From Gammaproteobacteria bacterium (GTDB taxonomy: Bacteria; Pseudomonadota; Gammaproteobacteria; Pseudomonadales; Azotimanducaceae), in contig VXUA01000012.1 in assembly GCA_009837185.1 (NCBI GenBank), positions 1 through 64,000 on the forward strand: 64,000 nt of DNA. The letters are read 5' to 3'. Shown in pieces: positions 9,904 through 19,019 of this stretch. A program made the translations under genes and the position numbers. How positions within the stretch are numbered: the stretch's first letter is position 1; the number at the start of each line of letters is the position of its first letter. Below the pieces are notes generated by a model, which was not told where the DNA came from, did no database searches, and saw nothing but the letters and a program-made list of their open reading frames with translations.

Positions 9904-10995
9904 TTAAATCCATTCTGAAGCAACTTCTAAGTCTTCTACATCACCTCGAATGTCATTGGTTATTCGATTCATGTTAGGACAGTTCAAGATCAGCTTGAGA
10001 AGGTCTCCTGTGTGTAGGTAGTTTGATAAACAAGGATCAGCCCAATCATTGTTTGGTTCCGACTGAAAATAGCTCCATTTCATTTTCGAATAGTTAAATC
10101 GGTTGAGCTCGGCTAATTTCTTCTTGGCACTTGCGATTACCATGTGATATGTCGTGCGCCAAACATAATGCCATTCGGTTCCGTCAAATAATGGTTCTGG
10201 TATGGGTTGTTTGATTTCCTCAAGAAGAAACATAGGATATGCTCCAATCTGCGAAAATGTCCAAGCATACACCTGATCGATTTGAAGACATTTCACGATT
10301 TCTAAAGCGATTCTGTGACTCAAACGCAAATCTTTATTGTCGAAGCTCTCACAATCAGCAATTTGTCTCGAGTAATCACTAGGTTCGTGAGGAGGCTCAC
10401 CGACATATCCCCAGTCGTCTCGTTTGTATTCAATGTCGACTCTCATCAGACCAACGATTTTCTCCGCACGCTTGACCACCCACAGCTCCATTTTGCCATA
10501 GAGTACTTGGTCAAAATGTCTGTGGGCTTCAGACGGATGACGAACACACAAACGCAGATGAGCTCCCACTTGTTGCAGCATCGAACACGTTCGGACTTCC
10601 TCAAGTTGTAGAGACCTTGTAACTGCTATAGTGCGACCATCTGCTTGTAACTGAAGTCGCCGCGACGCTTCAAGAGCTTTAGCAACGAGTGAAGCAGTCT
10701 GTCGCTCCAGAGTGCTGAACCCGTTGTGGTGAGGAATAGATCGCAGTAGCTTGTTTACTCTATACCGTATTTGAGGGTCAGGATGTTCGCTACTTAGGTG
10801 TAGCAAAAATCCGAGTCTTCTTACAGATTTGCATAGACGCTTACGTACACAATGTTTGATTCCACGACCATCACGATTTTGTGGTTGGGTTTTGAAGCGA
10901 TCAATTGCGTTTCTCAAACAATCTATGAGGACTTGCCTGTCTTTTAATAAAACATCATAGTTGCCGATGAGATTATCGATTTCATGACGTTTCAT
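9904..10995 (-). CDS. Conserved unknown protein, paralogue A of a tandem pair
   Basis: I do not recognise this 363-residue protein. It is clearly homologous along its whole length to the product of the gene at 11601-12647. Shared landmarks are: start MK-x-x-EID, the motif TQPQNRD-x-RG at about 36-45, HPDPQ at about 72, LLRSIPH at about 83, a central block with VG-x-x-L-x-LCV, then A-x-x-x-x-x-x-V-x-x-G-x-x-ELWVV, and IGAYP-x-FL near 250. The order 'conserved Cys after a gating-like helix, then G-x-ELWVV strand' is reminiscent of the catalytic-looking core of PcfJ-like proteins, but this is a weak pattern match only. No signal peptide or membrane helix; lysine- and arginine-rich N-terminal third, so cytoplasmic and perhaps nucleic-acid binding. 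Base composition is AT-rich relative to neighbours. Confidence 0.7.
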   Translation of the reverse strand: MKRHEIDNLIGNYDVLLKDRQVLIDCLRNAIDRFKTQPQNRDGRGIKHCVRKRLCKSVRRLGFLLHLSSEHPDPQIRYRVNKLLRSIPHHNGFSTLERQTASLVAKALEASRRLQLQADGRTIAVTRSLQLEEVRTCSMLQQVGAHLRLCVRHPSEAHRHFDQVLYGKMELWVVKRAEKIVGLMRVDIEYKRDDWGYVGEPPHEPSDYSRQIADCESFDNKDLRLSHRIALEIVKCLQIDQVYAWTFSQIGAYPMFLLEEIKQPIPEPLFDGTEWHYVWRTTYHMVIASAKKKLAELNRFNYSKMKWSYFQSEPNNDWADPCLSNYLHTGDLLKLILNCPNMNRITNDIRGDVEDLEVASEWI

Positions 10996-11600
10996 AATTT
11001 CGTTCTTGTACGATCGTAGTAAATTTCAGGTGTTTTTCATTGATTGAATGGAGATTCCCCCACTACGAGTGCTCTCAGATAGCTTCTTTTTCAAATGCTT
11101 GAAGTACTCTAGCGGTGTTCTTGTAGCAATAAGAAAACAGTTCAATTGAGACGCAGTGTCTTACAAACTAGGAATCAGTTGAGTTCGTTTTCTTTTCTAT
11201 CTTTGAGACAGCTGCCCAGACTGTGTTGACTCAGTACACGAGATGCGCCGCGATCGGAGTAGGCAGTCGCCAAATCTTGAATACAAACTGAATTGACACG
11301 TCCGCACGTCATGAAAAATCTGCGAACTCCCTATATATTCCGATTTGAACGGGAGTAGTTTACCAATTTTGGACAAAAAAGTTTGTTTATGCTATATTTA
11401 TTAAATATTTAAAATATGGTTTCGATTTCACACCGGTATAGGATATATTATTTCGACCTCTTATTTTTAGTTTTCTAGTATGATTTTGGGGCGTAATTTG
11501 CTCAACACGCTATTCGAGAGGTCGCAAGATAGGGCAGGATTGTGTCGCAAATTCTCCCGAATTTCAAACAGCGCACAATCGAGATTAGGGTACTCAATTC
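10996..11600. other. Long AT-rich gap between the two unknown paralogues
   Basis: About 600 bases with no supported gene. The stretch 11380-11460 is almost entirely A/T and could hold the minus-strand promoter of paralogue A, with a long leader. The segment GACGTGCGGACGTG (a six-base direct repeat, GACGTG, read on the minus strand) lies near 11300-11315. A hairpin near 11538-11580 is listed separately. I found no decayed third copy of the family. Confidence 0.4.
11538..11580 (-). repeat. Imperfect long hairpin just downstream of paralogue B
   Basis: GATTGTGTCGC pairs with GCGCACAATC with a one-base bulge, enclosing a second stem AAATTC-TCCC-GAATTT. It starts 20 bases after the stop codon of the 11601-12647 gene on the minus strand. 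There is no T-run on either side, so it is not a standard intrinsic terminator; it could protect the mRNA 3' end or aid Rho-dependent termination. Confidence 0.4.
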
Positions 11601-12647
11601 TTATTGCCGTGAGTCTTCGAATTTTAAAGTAGCTTGATAAAAATTAGGTGTGCTGAGCACTAGGTGGAGGACTTCACCTATATTCAGATGATTTGCCATA
11701 TAGTCCATGTCCTCCCACTTGTTCTTCCCCTGCATGCACAAATATGACCACTTCATACTTGAAGAGATAGCCTTTTCATTTTTGTACTGTTTTTTCTCCA
11801 ATGTTGCAATCGCGATGGAGTCTCTGTTCCTCCAAACAAAATGGAGTTCGTTACCCACGGATATCGGCTCAGGTACCGAATGGTCAATGTCTTCACGCAA
11901 GAAAATTGGATACGCTCCAACTTGAGTAAACGTCTCGGCGTTTACACGATCAATGTGAAGAAGTTTCAAAACTTTCAATGCTTTTGTTCGGGTTAACTTG
12001 AGTGGATCATTATGGGAGCTACTACATTGTTCAAGAATTCTCTGGGTTTCATTCGCAGAAGTTCGACGTCTCCTTCGGTTAGAGACTTGCAAGAGTCCTG
12101 CTATTTGTCCCTTCAGTTGCACTACCCACAATTCCTCGGATCCTTCGAATACTTCGTTAAGATAGTCGCGAGCGGCATCTACTTTTCTCACACACAAACT
12201 GAGCTGCTTGCCTACCTTCAACAACAAACTCAGCGATCGAACCTCTAAGAGTGTTATAAACTTTGAAACCACAATCTCGCGACCCTTTGCTTGTCGTTTC
12301 TGTTCATTTAACCGCCAGGACGCCTTTCGGACTCTACCCATGAACATTGAAGCCCGAATGGATAGTAGCGAGAAATTGTTATGAGGAATAGATCGCAAGA
12401 GTTTCGTGGCTTCGTGCTGAACTTGCGGATCAGGATGTTTTCGTCTTAGTCGGAGCGCACTACCAATGTGTTTTATTGTGGTCCGTTCACGTCTTCGAAG
12501 TCCGTGTCGTACGCCTCGTTCATCGCGGTTTTGTGGTTGGGTTTCATACTGCTGAATCATTGCCATTAAACGGCTGATTAGCTGGTGCTTTTCGTTTGTC
12601 GGAAGGTCATGGTTGCGGAGGAGTTCATCGATTTCGCGATACTTCAA
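11601..12647 (-). CDS. Conserved unknown protein, paralogue B of a tandem pair
   Basis: A 348-residue cytoplasmic protein, not recognised, paralogous to the product of 9904-10995. It carries TQPQNRD-x-RG near residue 36, a basic stretch RHGLRRRERT right after it, HPDPQ near 70, LLRSIPHNN near 83, and in the centre VGKQLSLCV followed by EELWVV. The C-terminal third keeps QVGAYPIFL and SMKWSY. The strongest conservation between the copies is in the first hundred residues and the central Cys/ELWVV block, which suggests a two-domain protein. No signal peptide, membrane helix or known catalytic motif is seen. The two genes are in the same orientation but 605 bases apart, so they are probably transcribed separately. 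Origin by tandem duplication is inferred. Confidence 0.7.
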   Translation of the reverse strand: MKYREIDELLRNHDLPTNEKHQLISRLMAMIQQYETQPQNRDERGVRHGLRRRERTTIKHIGSALRLRRKHPDPQVQHEATKLLRSIPHNNFSLLSIRASMFMGRVRKASWRLNEQKRQAKGREIVVSKFITLLEVRSLSLLLKVGKQLSLCVRKVDAARDYLNEVFEGSEELWVVQLKGQIAGLLQVSNRRRRRTSANETQRILEQCSSSHNDPLKLTRTKALKVLKLLHIDRVNAETFTQVGAYPIFLREDIDHSVPEPISVGNELHFVWRNRDSIAIATLEKKQYKNEKAISSSMKWSYLCMQGKNKWEDMDYMANHLNIGEVLHLVLSTPNFYQATLKFEDSRQ

Positions 12648-13101
12648 GTCAATTGTCCTGTTCGTTTAGAGGAGTTGAAAAAATTTGGGTTGAAAAAAAC
12701 TTAGTGTTTACAATGATATTATACAATTTGATTCTGGTATGTCAATAGTTATATTATTATTCTTATGTGTTGTTATAGCCTGTCGACAGTCGCCAGTTTA
12801 GTACGTCAGACAAGCCTTAATTGACGACTTCTTTCATGAGTCGCTCAGCGGGCAGTAAAAGGTTGATTAACCGGTAAGAGGCGTGTCTGTCAAAATGATG
12901 GGCAAGCGTAGAACAACGTCTCGAGAGGTTGGTTTAGCTAGTACCACATACTACGACAGAGCGGGATTCTCAGAAGTAAAACGTTCGCATCCGAATGTAG
13001 GTTGCTCTTGAGCAAAAACAGTTTCTTCGAGCTCTTCGATTGATTCACTCGATTTATTATCAGAGTGGATCGTAGTCTCGAAGTGATTAGACTCTCTCAA
13101 C
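12648..13101. other. Intergenic region with AT-rich promoter-like stretch
   Basis: About 450 bases. The part next to the minus-strand gene (12660-12775) is rich in A/T and probably contains its promoter, though I cannot fix the boxes. TTGCTC-TT-GAGCAA near 13001-13014 is a short perfect hairpin without a T-run. A 38-codon frame on the + strand from ATG near 12896 has no ribosome binding site and I do not call it. Confidence 0.4.
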
Positions 13102-14013
13102 TCATAGAAGGAAGGTAAGCGTTATCTCTCCCTTGAGAACTCTTAGCGAGACCACTTCTCTTGTACTGGCATACCCTACGGGAACCTCATGACTTCGGAG
13201 CACATCCAAGCCGCCGGTTGTCTCAAAAGTATCCACCTGCAAGAATTTCCCACGGAAACCAATTAACATCGAGTCATTAATTTTTAGCTCTATCCCAGCA
13301 AAAAATTGAAACGTCGGTGATGAGTCGCTAAGAGTTTCGTGCACTGAACTAGTTGTACCAGCTAGATTCCTTCTGACCTCTTCCGAGTTTGGTAAAGTAC
13401 TGCCGGTACTAATTCGAGTCCAGTCGTTATTTCGAACCCAAATCCTGCCTCCGTATATTGAAGTTTTTATGAGACCAAACCCCACTCCAAGAAAGGACCG
13501 TGTTTTACTTCCTGATCGAAAGTTGTACCTTAGGTTTGCGAACAACGAATGTGATGTGATTTTTCCGATGTGTTCTTGAGCTCTATAAATCTCGTTGCTC
13601 AGCTTGTCTCGTGCGACTCCCGAGCGACTTTTGATCGACTGAGTTTGATCCAAAGTAGATTCGCCGTACGAGAATTCAACTTCTATTGACCATTTCTTCC
13701 ACAGCCCAGTTCCTTCAAGGTTGCGTCCAAGGATGACAGTACTTGCAATACCTGCTCCGTTATCAAAGTTGGTCAACCATCCTGTTCCTTCGGTGGGACA
13801 ACCCGCAATCCGTCTGGATTCCTCAATGGGATTTATGATTGGGTCACAAACACTTCCTTGATCTGTTGATGACCCGAGATAATCAAAACTCGAAGTAGCG
13901 GCTAAGCCCAGGCTCGTGCTGATATATACACCATTGAAAACACTGGCATTAACGATACCAGAGACGAGGCAAACCGACCATATCAAGATTGATGTAAGGG
14001 TCGACTTCTTCAT
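13102..14013 (-). CDS. Outer-membrane beta-barrel protein
   Basis: A 303-residue protein with a Sec signal peptide (about 1-23, ending VNA before SVF). The rest has strand-turn architecture typical of outer-membrane barrels: GVYISTSLGLAA, WSIEVEFSYGES, HSLFANLRYNF, RSFLGVGFGLIKT, FQFFAGIELKI, IGFRGKFLQVD and a closing strand ITLTFLL. It belongs to the broad 'outer membrane beta-barrel' class; a second, divergent member lies at 25399-26295. The mature N-terminus has a Cys pair (about 55 and 71) that could form a disulfide. Role unknown; no neighbour suggests a substrate. It ends in Leu rather than the more common Phe. Confidence 0.65.
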   Translation of the reverse strand: MKKSTLTSILIWSVCLVSGIVNASVFNGVYISTSLGLAATSSFDYLGSSTDQGSVCDPIINPIEESRRIAGCPTEGTGWLTNFDNGAGIASTVILGRNLEGTGLWKKWSIEVEFSYGESTLDQTQSIKSRSGVARDKLSNEIYRAQEHIGKITSHSLFANLRYNFRSGSKTRSFLGVGFGLIKTSIYGGRIWVRNNDWTRISTGSTLPNSEEVRRNLAGTTSSVHETLSDSSPTFQFFAGIELKINDSMLIGFRGKFLQVDTFETTGGLDVLRSHEVPVGYASTREVVSLRVLKGEITLTFLL

Positions 14014-14092
14014 ATTGCTATTCCTTTTTTGGATTGATCAATGTCTCAAATGTGGTACAAGGATTCTGTACTTCCAAATCTCACTCGATAGA

Positions 14093-15940
14093 TTATTCAT
14101 TGCTAGCTCGCTCTGCTAACTCAAAACTCACTCTAACAGCTTCGCGCATACTTTGTTGTTGATACATTTTCGCGTACAGTCCGCCCTGTCGAAGCAATTC
14201 AACGTGCGGACCGAATTCGACAATGCGACCGGACTCAACGAACGCAATCTTGTCGACGTTTCTTATTGTGGATAAACGATGTGCGATGATAAAACAAATA
14301 CGCTCGCGAAGTAGTTGTTCAATACCTTGTTGAATGTGCTGTTCGGTATCTGTATCGACCGAACTTGTAGCTTCGTCGAAAACCAATACCTGCGGGTCCG
14401 AAAGTAGTGCACGCGCTATCGAAACCAGTTGTTTCTGACCAGCGGATAACCTGCTACCACCAGCTCCTGCATTGGTCTGGTATCCATCTTCCATTGCCTC
14501 AATGAAATCGTGCGCTCCAGCTAAGCAAGCCGAAGCTACTACCTCCTCATCGGTGGCTTCTATTCGACCGTAGCGAATGTTTTCAAGAATGGGTCCCGAA
14601 AACACGTGTGGGTGTTGTAACACTACCCCGAGTTGAGAGCGATACCAATTGAGCGGAAACTCGCGGTAGTCTATGCCGTTCACTTCGACAATCCCAAAAG
14701 TAGGTTCGTAAAAACGGCACAGAAGATTTACTAAAGTGGTTTTCCCACCTCCTGTTGGACCCACTATAGCCAATGACTCACCGGCATTGATTCTTAAGTT
14801 GATGTCGTGCAATACCGGTACCCCAGAGTCGTAGGCAAAGCCTAAATTTCTGACTTGGACGGACGAAATTTCTTTAGGTGTTGCGTATGTGCTGTTTGAT
14901 CGTGAGACAATATCAGGTTGAGCGTCCATTACTGCTAGAACACGTTCCGCGGAGGCTTGTGCGGTTTGCATTTCAGTGAACCAAGCTGCCATTTCCATAG
15001 CTGGTTCTAAGAAGTACCGTACCCACATCATGAACGCGAGAAACACCGTGACTGCGAAGACTCCCTGTACGACTTCTATGCCACCGACGGCTAGGGTGAT
15101 GCCAGTGATCATACTCCCCGTAGTCATCACAATGGGGACGTAGACGGCCGACCGTGTTAGGTTTTCGACAGAGGAGTTATAGAGTTTGTTAGTTGTTTGT
15201 TGGAGATCTTTGAGATGGTTCTCTTGCTGGACGAACGACTTGCTCGTGAGTACGCCCATGATGCTCTCATTGATCGTGCCTGTGAGAAATGAGTTTGTTG
15301 CGCGTACTTCCCGAGCAGTTCTTAATATAGATCTTCTGAGTTTCACTGTGATCCAAGCAATAATGGGAATAAATACGAAGGCGAACAAGGCTAGTTTCCA
15401 GTTCAACACGAGCATCACAATCGCAAACGACAGCATCATCGTGGTACCCCACATGAAATCGAGAAATGCCCAGGTCAAGATATTCGACAGGCGTTCACAA
15501 TCCGACATCAACCGCGACATTAACCAACCTACTGGACGACGATCGAAAAACCGAAAAGCCTGCTGCTGAATGTTGCGAAACGCATCATCGCGAATGGTAT
15601 AGCTCGAGTTCGAGCGAACTTTGCAGACATACATCACAAAGCCGCTGACTACTGCACTAGCTAGTAACCCAGTTAACAAAATCAGTATCGCCCACAAAGT
15701 GAGGTTAGCATCGGAACCATTCGCTTGTATGTCTCCGACCATTCCGATAACGATCAAACCAGGAAACATTTCTGTCGCCCCGGTGACCGCCCCGCAAAAT
15801 GCAATGATCGACAAATGCAGTTTGTACCTTAGGATGTAGCCGAACAGCCTGCGCCAGAGACGGAATTCCATCTGCGCTTTCTCAGTGTCTTGAAACTCGT
15901 CCTTCAGTTCTACAGAGTCTGCAGAAGTACTCTCAGCCAT
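14093..15940 (-). CDS. ABC exporter half-transporter, MdlB-like subunit with the canonical Walker B glutamate
   Basis: Membrane-fused ABC half-transporter of 615 residues: six-helix exporter domain (about 35-330) and nucleotide-binding domain (about 365-600). Walker A is GPTGGGKTT at 394-402, the signature is LSAGQ, and Walker B ends FDEATSS with catalytic Glu523. I choose the ATG at 15940, which overlaps the stop of the upstream partner by eight bases (translational coupling); the frame stays open to 16093 but that part lies inside the partner gene. With the upstream gene it forms a heterodimer like MdlA/MdlB (SmdA/SmdB) of gammaproteobacteria. Like E. coli MdlB it pairs a non-GG signature with an intact catalytic Glu. 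Probable multidrug or lipid exporter; the substrate cannot be read from sequence. Confidence 0.88.
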   Translation of the reverse strand: MAESTSADSVELKDEFQDTEKAQMEFRLWRRLFGYILRYKLHLSIIAFCGAVTGATEMFPGLIVIGMVGDIQANGSDANLTLWAILILLTGLLASAVVSGFVMYVCKVRSNSSYTIRDDAFRNIQQQAFRFFDRRPVGWLMSRLMSDCERLSNILTWAFLDFMWGTTMMLSFAIVMLVLNWKLALFAFVFIPIIAWITVKLRRSILRTAREVRATNSFLTGTINESIMGVLTSKSFVQQENHLKDLQQTTNKLYNSSVENLTRSAVYVPIVMTTGSMITGITLAVGGIEVVQGVFAVTVFLAFMMWVRYFLEPAMEMAAWFTEMQTAQASAERVLAVMDAQPDIVSRSNSTYATPKEISSVQVRNLGFAYDSGVPVLHDINLRINAGESLAIVGPTGGGKTTLVNLLCRFYEPTFGIVEVNGIDYREFPLNWYRSQLGVVLQHPHVFSGPILENIRYGRIEATDEEVVASACLAGAHDFIEAMEDGYQTNAGAGGSRLSAGQKQLVSIARALLSDPQVLVFDEATSSVDTDTEQHIQQGIEQLLRERICFIIAHRLSTIRNVDKIAFVESGRIVEFGPHVELLRQGGLYAKMYQQQSMREAVRVSFELAERASNE

Positions 15941-17774
15941 TCGCAGCAAGCTCCGTTTCGTATTGAATAGTTTCGTCGAGTAACCCTTGGATATCGCACA
16001 ATTCGCGATAAGGACCCGGCACGGAAAACAGTTGGTTGTGAGTACCGACTTGCACGATTTGACCGTGTTCCATAACGACGATACGATCAACATTACGAAT
16101 CGTCGTTAATCGGTGGGCAACGATGATGGTGGTAGGTTGGTGTTCTTTGGTCGCTAGATTCGCGAGGATCTGATTCTCAGTATGAGTATCCACACCGGAC
16201 AGCACATCGTCGAGGATTAAGGCAGGTGCTTTAGAAACCAGCGCGCGGGCTAGAGCCAAGCGTTGACGTTGTCCTCCCGATAGGTTCACACCACGTTCCC
16301 CGATACGAGTGTGATATCCGTTCGGAAAGCCTTTTATGGTTTCGTGCATTAGTGCTTTTCGTGTCGCATCCACGAGTTCTTCATCGCTGGCATCGCGTTT
16401 TCCTAATAACAAGTTTTCCCGTACCGTACGTGAAAAGAGAAACGGTTCTTGAAGCACACAAGCAATCTGCTGACGCAACCAATCCACGTCAAAAGCATGA
16501 ATGTCCTTCCCATCCAATGAAATGCTTCCACACTTAATGGGATAAAAACGCAACAGCGCACGAATGAGAGTTGATTTGCCGGATCCAGGCGGACCAACAA
16601 TCCCTATCTTCTCTCCCGGTTCGATCGTTAAATCAATACTTTTGAGATGTTCTGCAGTATCGTTGTAAGCAAGCGATACGTTTGCAAAGACGATTTGTCC
16701 CTGAGTGCGTGGTTCTTTCGGTTGCTGCTGAACGGGCTCTTGCTCGGCATTTAGAAGGTACTTAACCCGTCCTAGGGACACAAGAGTCTTGCCGGCGTGC
16801 TCAACAACATCTATTAATTGGCGAATTCTCCACACCACAATACTTGAAAGGGTGATGAACACAAACAACTCCCCAGTCGTTAGTTGTCCCAACGAGAGTA
16901 GATAGCCGCTGCCGATAGTAACGATGCCTATCTGCACGGCACACACGAAGTCACTTATTCCCCAATACCAGGATTCATAATTCGTCATGCGAATGTATTT
17001 ATCCCGAAAGTTCTTATTCTCGCGATCAAAACGTTGGTATTCAAAGTCTTCGCGCGCGAAAGCCTGCACGACGCGAATACCGGTGAGATTTTCTTGCAGT
17101 ACCGCGGTGAGCGTGCCTTCAGCTTCATCTGCGTCTTTGAACAACTTGGCTACGAACCGAAAGAAGAAAATACCGCCAGCAACAATAATTGGTAGGAGCA
17201 TTACACTGTAGAGCGTCAGAGTAGCATGACGCCACAGCAAGATTGGGACCATCACAAAAACCAAGAGTAACGCCCGCGCGAGCGCGTCGACATCGTTGTG
17301 CATGAACTGTCTTAAGGTTTCCACATCTGATGTGCAACGTTGTACCAAGTCTCCGACCTCTTCGTGATCAAAGAACTTGGCTTGTGCGTGATTTGTGTGG
17401 TCGTAGAGTGCTTCTCGTAATTTTCGGGCGAACCCTTCGGACGCTACCGCGGAGAACCGCCCTCGACAAAATTGCAAGACGCTCGCAATAATCGTAATAA
17501 TCACGCCAATGATCGCCGAGACCAGCAAATAGCTCGTGAAAGGCGTCGCCGCTCCGAAGTGATTTGCTAATTGGAGTAGAAATTTGTTTGAGTACCCAAA
17601 ATCCTGATTTTCAACCACGTCAATAGCGAACATCGCGATCACTGGGACTGCCATCAAACCAACGATAGCAAGTGTCGAGCACAGTGTAGCAAGCGCGTAC
17701 AGCGTCCGATGCCCACGCGTTATGGTCCACAAACTGTGGTATGAATGCTTATTGTTATTGGGTGTGGTTGCCAT
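15933..17774 (-). CDS. ABC exporter half-transporter, MdlA-like subunit with degenerate catalytic site
   Basis: A 613-residue half-transporter with six membrane helices (about 25-320) and an ATPase domain. Walker A is GPPGSGKST at 394-402 and the signature is the canonical LSGGQ. Walker B reads LILDDVLSG, with Asp523 where the catalytic Glu normally stands. In heterodimeric exporters (MdlA, TM287-type) this substitution marks the non-hydrolysing ATP site, the partner supplying the Glu. First gene of a two-gene operon whose second ORF begins inside its stop region. The start ATG at 17774 is followed by a polar N-terminus (MATTPNNNKHS) and then helix one. Probable role: export of toxic or lipid-like compounds across the inner membrane. 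Confidence 0.9.
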   Translation of the reverse strand: MATTPNNNKHSYHSLWTITRGHRTLYALATLCSTLAIVGLMAVPVIAMFAIDVVENQDFGYSNKFLLQLANHFGAATPFTSYLLVSAIIGVIITIIASVLQFCRGRFSAVASEGFARKLREALYDHTNHAQAKFFDHEEVGDLVQRCTSDVETLRQFMHNDVDALARALLLVFVMVPILLWRHATLTLYSVMLLPIIVAGGIFFFRFVAKLFKDADEAEGTLTAVLQENLTGIRVVQAFAREDFEYQRFDRENKNFRDKYIRMTNYESWYWGISDFVCAVQIGIVTIGSGYLLSLGQLTTGELFVFITLSSIVVWRIRQLIDVVEHAGKTLVSLGRVKYLLNAEQEPVQQQPKEPRTQGQIVFANVSLAYNDTAEHLKSIDLTIEPGEKIGIVGPPGSGKSTLIRALLRFYPIKCGSISLDGKDIHAFDVDWLRQQIACVLQEPFLFSRTVRENLLLGKRDASDEELVDATRKALMHETIKGFPNGYHTRIGERGVNLSGGQRQRLALARALVSKAPALILDDVLSGVDTHTENQILANLATKEHQPTTIIVAHRLTTIRNVDRIVVMEHGQIVQVGTHNQLFSVPGPYRELCDIQGLLDETIQYETELAANG

Positions 17775-18028
17775 GATTCTTTTTACGTACGGATGTACGG
17801 CGCTTTAGATTTCTGCGTCGCATTAGAACGAGTTGCCGAATATTAGCCAACCGTTCCTTCGGGATCTATCCCGTTCAATTAGAACTAAGGAAGTCCCTTC
17901 CTTCGTGCAAAATCTATTCGGACATTGTGCTCAAATTTGCACCAATGTACGACCTTAGCATGAAGGTCAAGTTCCAAAAAATTTTCTACTTCGCGCCGAT
18001 CTTAAACTCATAAATATATCATTACTGA
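17775..18028. promoter_or_regulatory. Divergent promoter region with three short perfect inverted repeats
   Basis: The region between the minus-strand ABC exporter and the plus-strand yqgE operon holds three perfect inverted repeats: CGGGAT-CT-ATCCCG at 17860-17873, AAGGAAG-TCC-CTTCCTT at 17887-17903, and GACCTT-AGCATG-AAGGTC at 17951-17968. The last has the size of a half-site spaced operator. None matches an operator I know, so regulation by a dimeric repressor is only a possibility. Confidence 0.35.
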
Positions 18029-18601
18029 ATGGACGTTGATTCTCTCGTAAACCATTTCTTACTCGCACTCCCCATCCAAACAGACTCTTACTTTGAAGAT
18101 TCGGTTACACTCCTCGTTAAACACGACCAAGAGGGCGCGATGGGTTTTATTGTCAATCGACCGACACCAGTCTCGCTGAAGGACGTCCTCGTTCGCGTTG
18201 AGCTCAAGACCAAACTTGAAGTCAAAGGCATGATGCTCGAAGGCGGTCCTGTGAGTCGCACCTTCCCAAGTATGATTCATACCAGTGAGTTCAGTACTGA
18301 CGAAACATTTAAGGTTACTGAAGACATCTCTGTTACCATGCAAGAAAGTCACGGTGGTGTCTACGAAACCTTAAAGGCTATCGCGGAGGGCAAAGGCCCT
18401 CAAGAATACCTGTTTCTCTTGGGATACGCAGGTTGGGGTCCTGGGCAACTTGAAAGTGAACTTGAAGACAATGCTTGGGTTGCCTGCCCAGCCGACCGAC
18501 AAATTTTATTCGACGAACCGTTTGAAAGTCGATTACAAAAACTTTCCGATCAGCTTAATATGGATTTTGACAAGTTTGTGTTCCATGGAGGCGACGCATA
18601 A
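18029..18601 (+). CDS. yqgE: YqgE/AlgH family protein (DUF179)
   Basis: A 190-residue cytoplasmic protein of the UPF0301/DUF179 family. Recognised from HFLLALPIQTDSYFEDSV at the N-terminus (family pattern 'LiAmP.m.d..F..sViyl..H'), GAMGFIVNRP at about 37-46, and LFLLGYAGWGPGQLE at about 127-141. Length is typical (185-190). The biochemical role is not established; in Pseudomonas the homologue AlgH was linked to alginate regulation. First gene of the conserved run with ruvX, which begins on the base after its stop codon. Its adjacency to ruvX is a classic gammaproteobacterial arrangement and supports the call. Confidence 0.93.
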   Translation: MDVDSLVNHFLLALPIQTDSYFEDSVTLLVKHDQEGAMGFIVNRPTPVSLKDVLVRVELKTKLEVKGMMLEGGPVSRTFPSMIHTSEFSTDETFKVTEDISVTMQESHGGVYETLKAIAEGKGPQEYLFLLGYAGWGPGQLESELEDNAWVACPADRQILFDEPFESRLQKLSDQLNMDFDKFVFHGGDA

Positions 18602-19012
18602 ATGCGCCGCCGGAAGGGTGCTTTGTCGTTCGATTTTGGGATGAAGCACATAGGTGTCGCTAGCGTGGAAGTGACCTCGCGAATCGTCGGTCCAAAGTGC
18701 ACTCTTTCCGCGAACCACGGAAAACTCAACATCGATCAATTAGATTTTTTAATTGACGCGTGGCAGCCAACGGACTTAGTCGTTGGGCTACCTTTGAACA
18801 TGGATGACAGCGAGTCCAAGATGTCAAAAGCCGCGCGCAAATTTGGACAGTTTCTTGAAAAACGATTTCGGTTGCCTGTACACTTCGTCGACGAACGCTT
18901 GAGTTCCTACGAAGCGGCTCAACGCGAGGGTACACAAAACGCGGATCATGCGCTCGCCGCGGTCGCGATCGGTGAAACTTGGTTGCACGAGTTAATCGTT
19001 TCTCGTCGTTAA
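18602..19012 (+). CDS. ruvX: RuvX/YqgF family Holliday-junction resolvase-like nuclease
   Basis: A 136-residue RNase H-fold protein of the YqgF family, implicated in 16S rRNA 5' maturation and, by fold, in Holliday-junction resolution. Key motifs: LSFDFGMKHIGVA near residue 8-20 (first catalytic Asp), VVGLPLNMD in the middle, and VDERLSSYEA near 96-105 (second acidic residue), with a late Asp in 'ADHALAAV'. ATG follows the yqgE stop with no gap, so translation is coupled. Slightly short N-terminus but complete fold. Confidence 0.92.
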   Translation: MRRRKGALSFDFGMKHIGVASVEVTSRIVGPKCTLSANHGKLNIDQLDFLIDAWQPTDLVVGLPLNMDDSESKMSKAARKFGQFLEKRFRLPVHFVDERLSSYEAAQREGTQNADHALAAVAIGETWLHELIVSRR

Positions 19013-19019
19013 GTCAGTT

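Noticed and set aside
12896..13012. A 38-codon + strand frame (MMGKRRTTSREVGLASTTYY...) faintly reminiscent of IS3-type transposase ends
   Set aside because: Too short, no ribosome binding site, no inverted repeats or other transposase parts around it.
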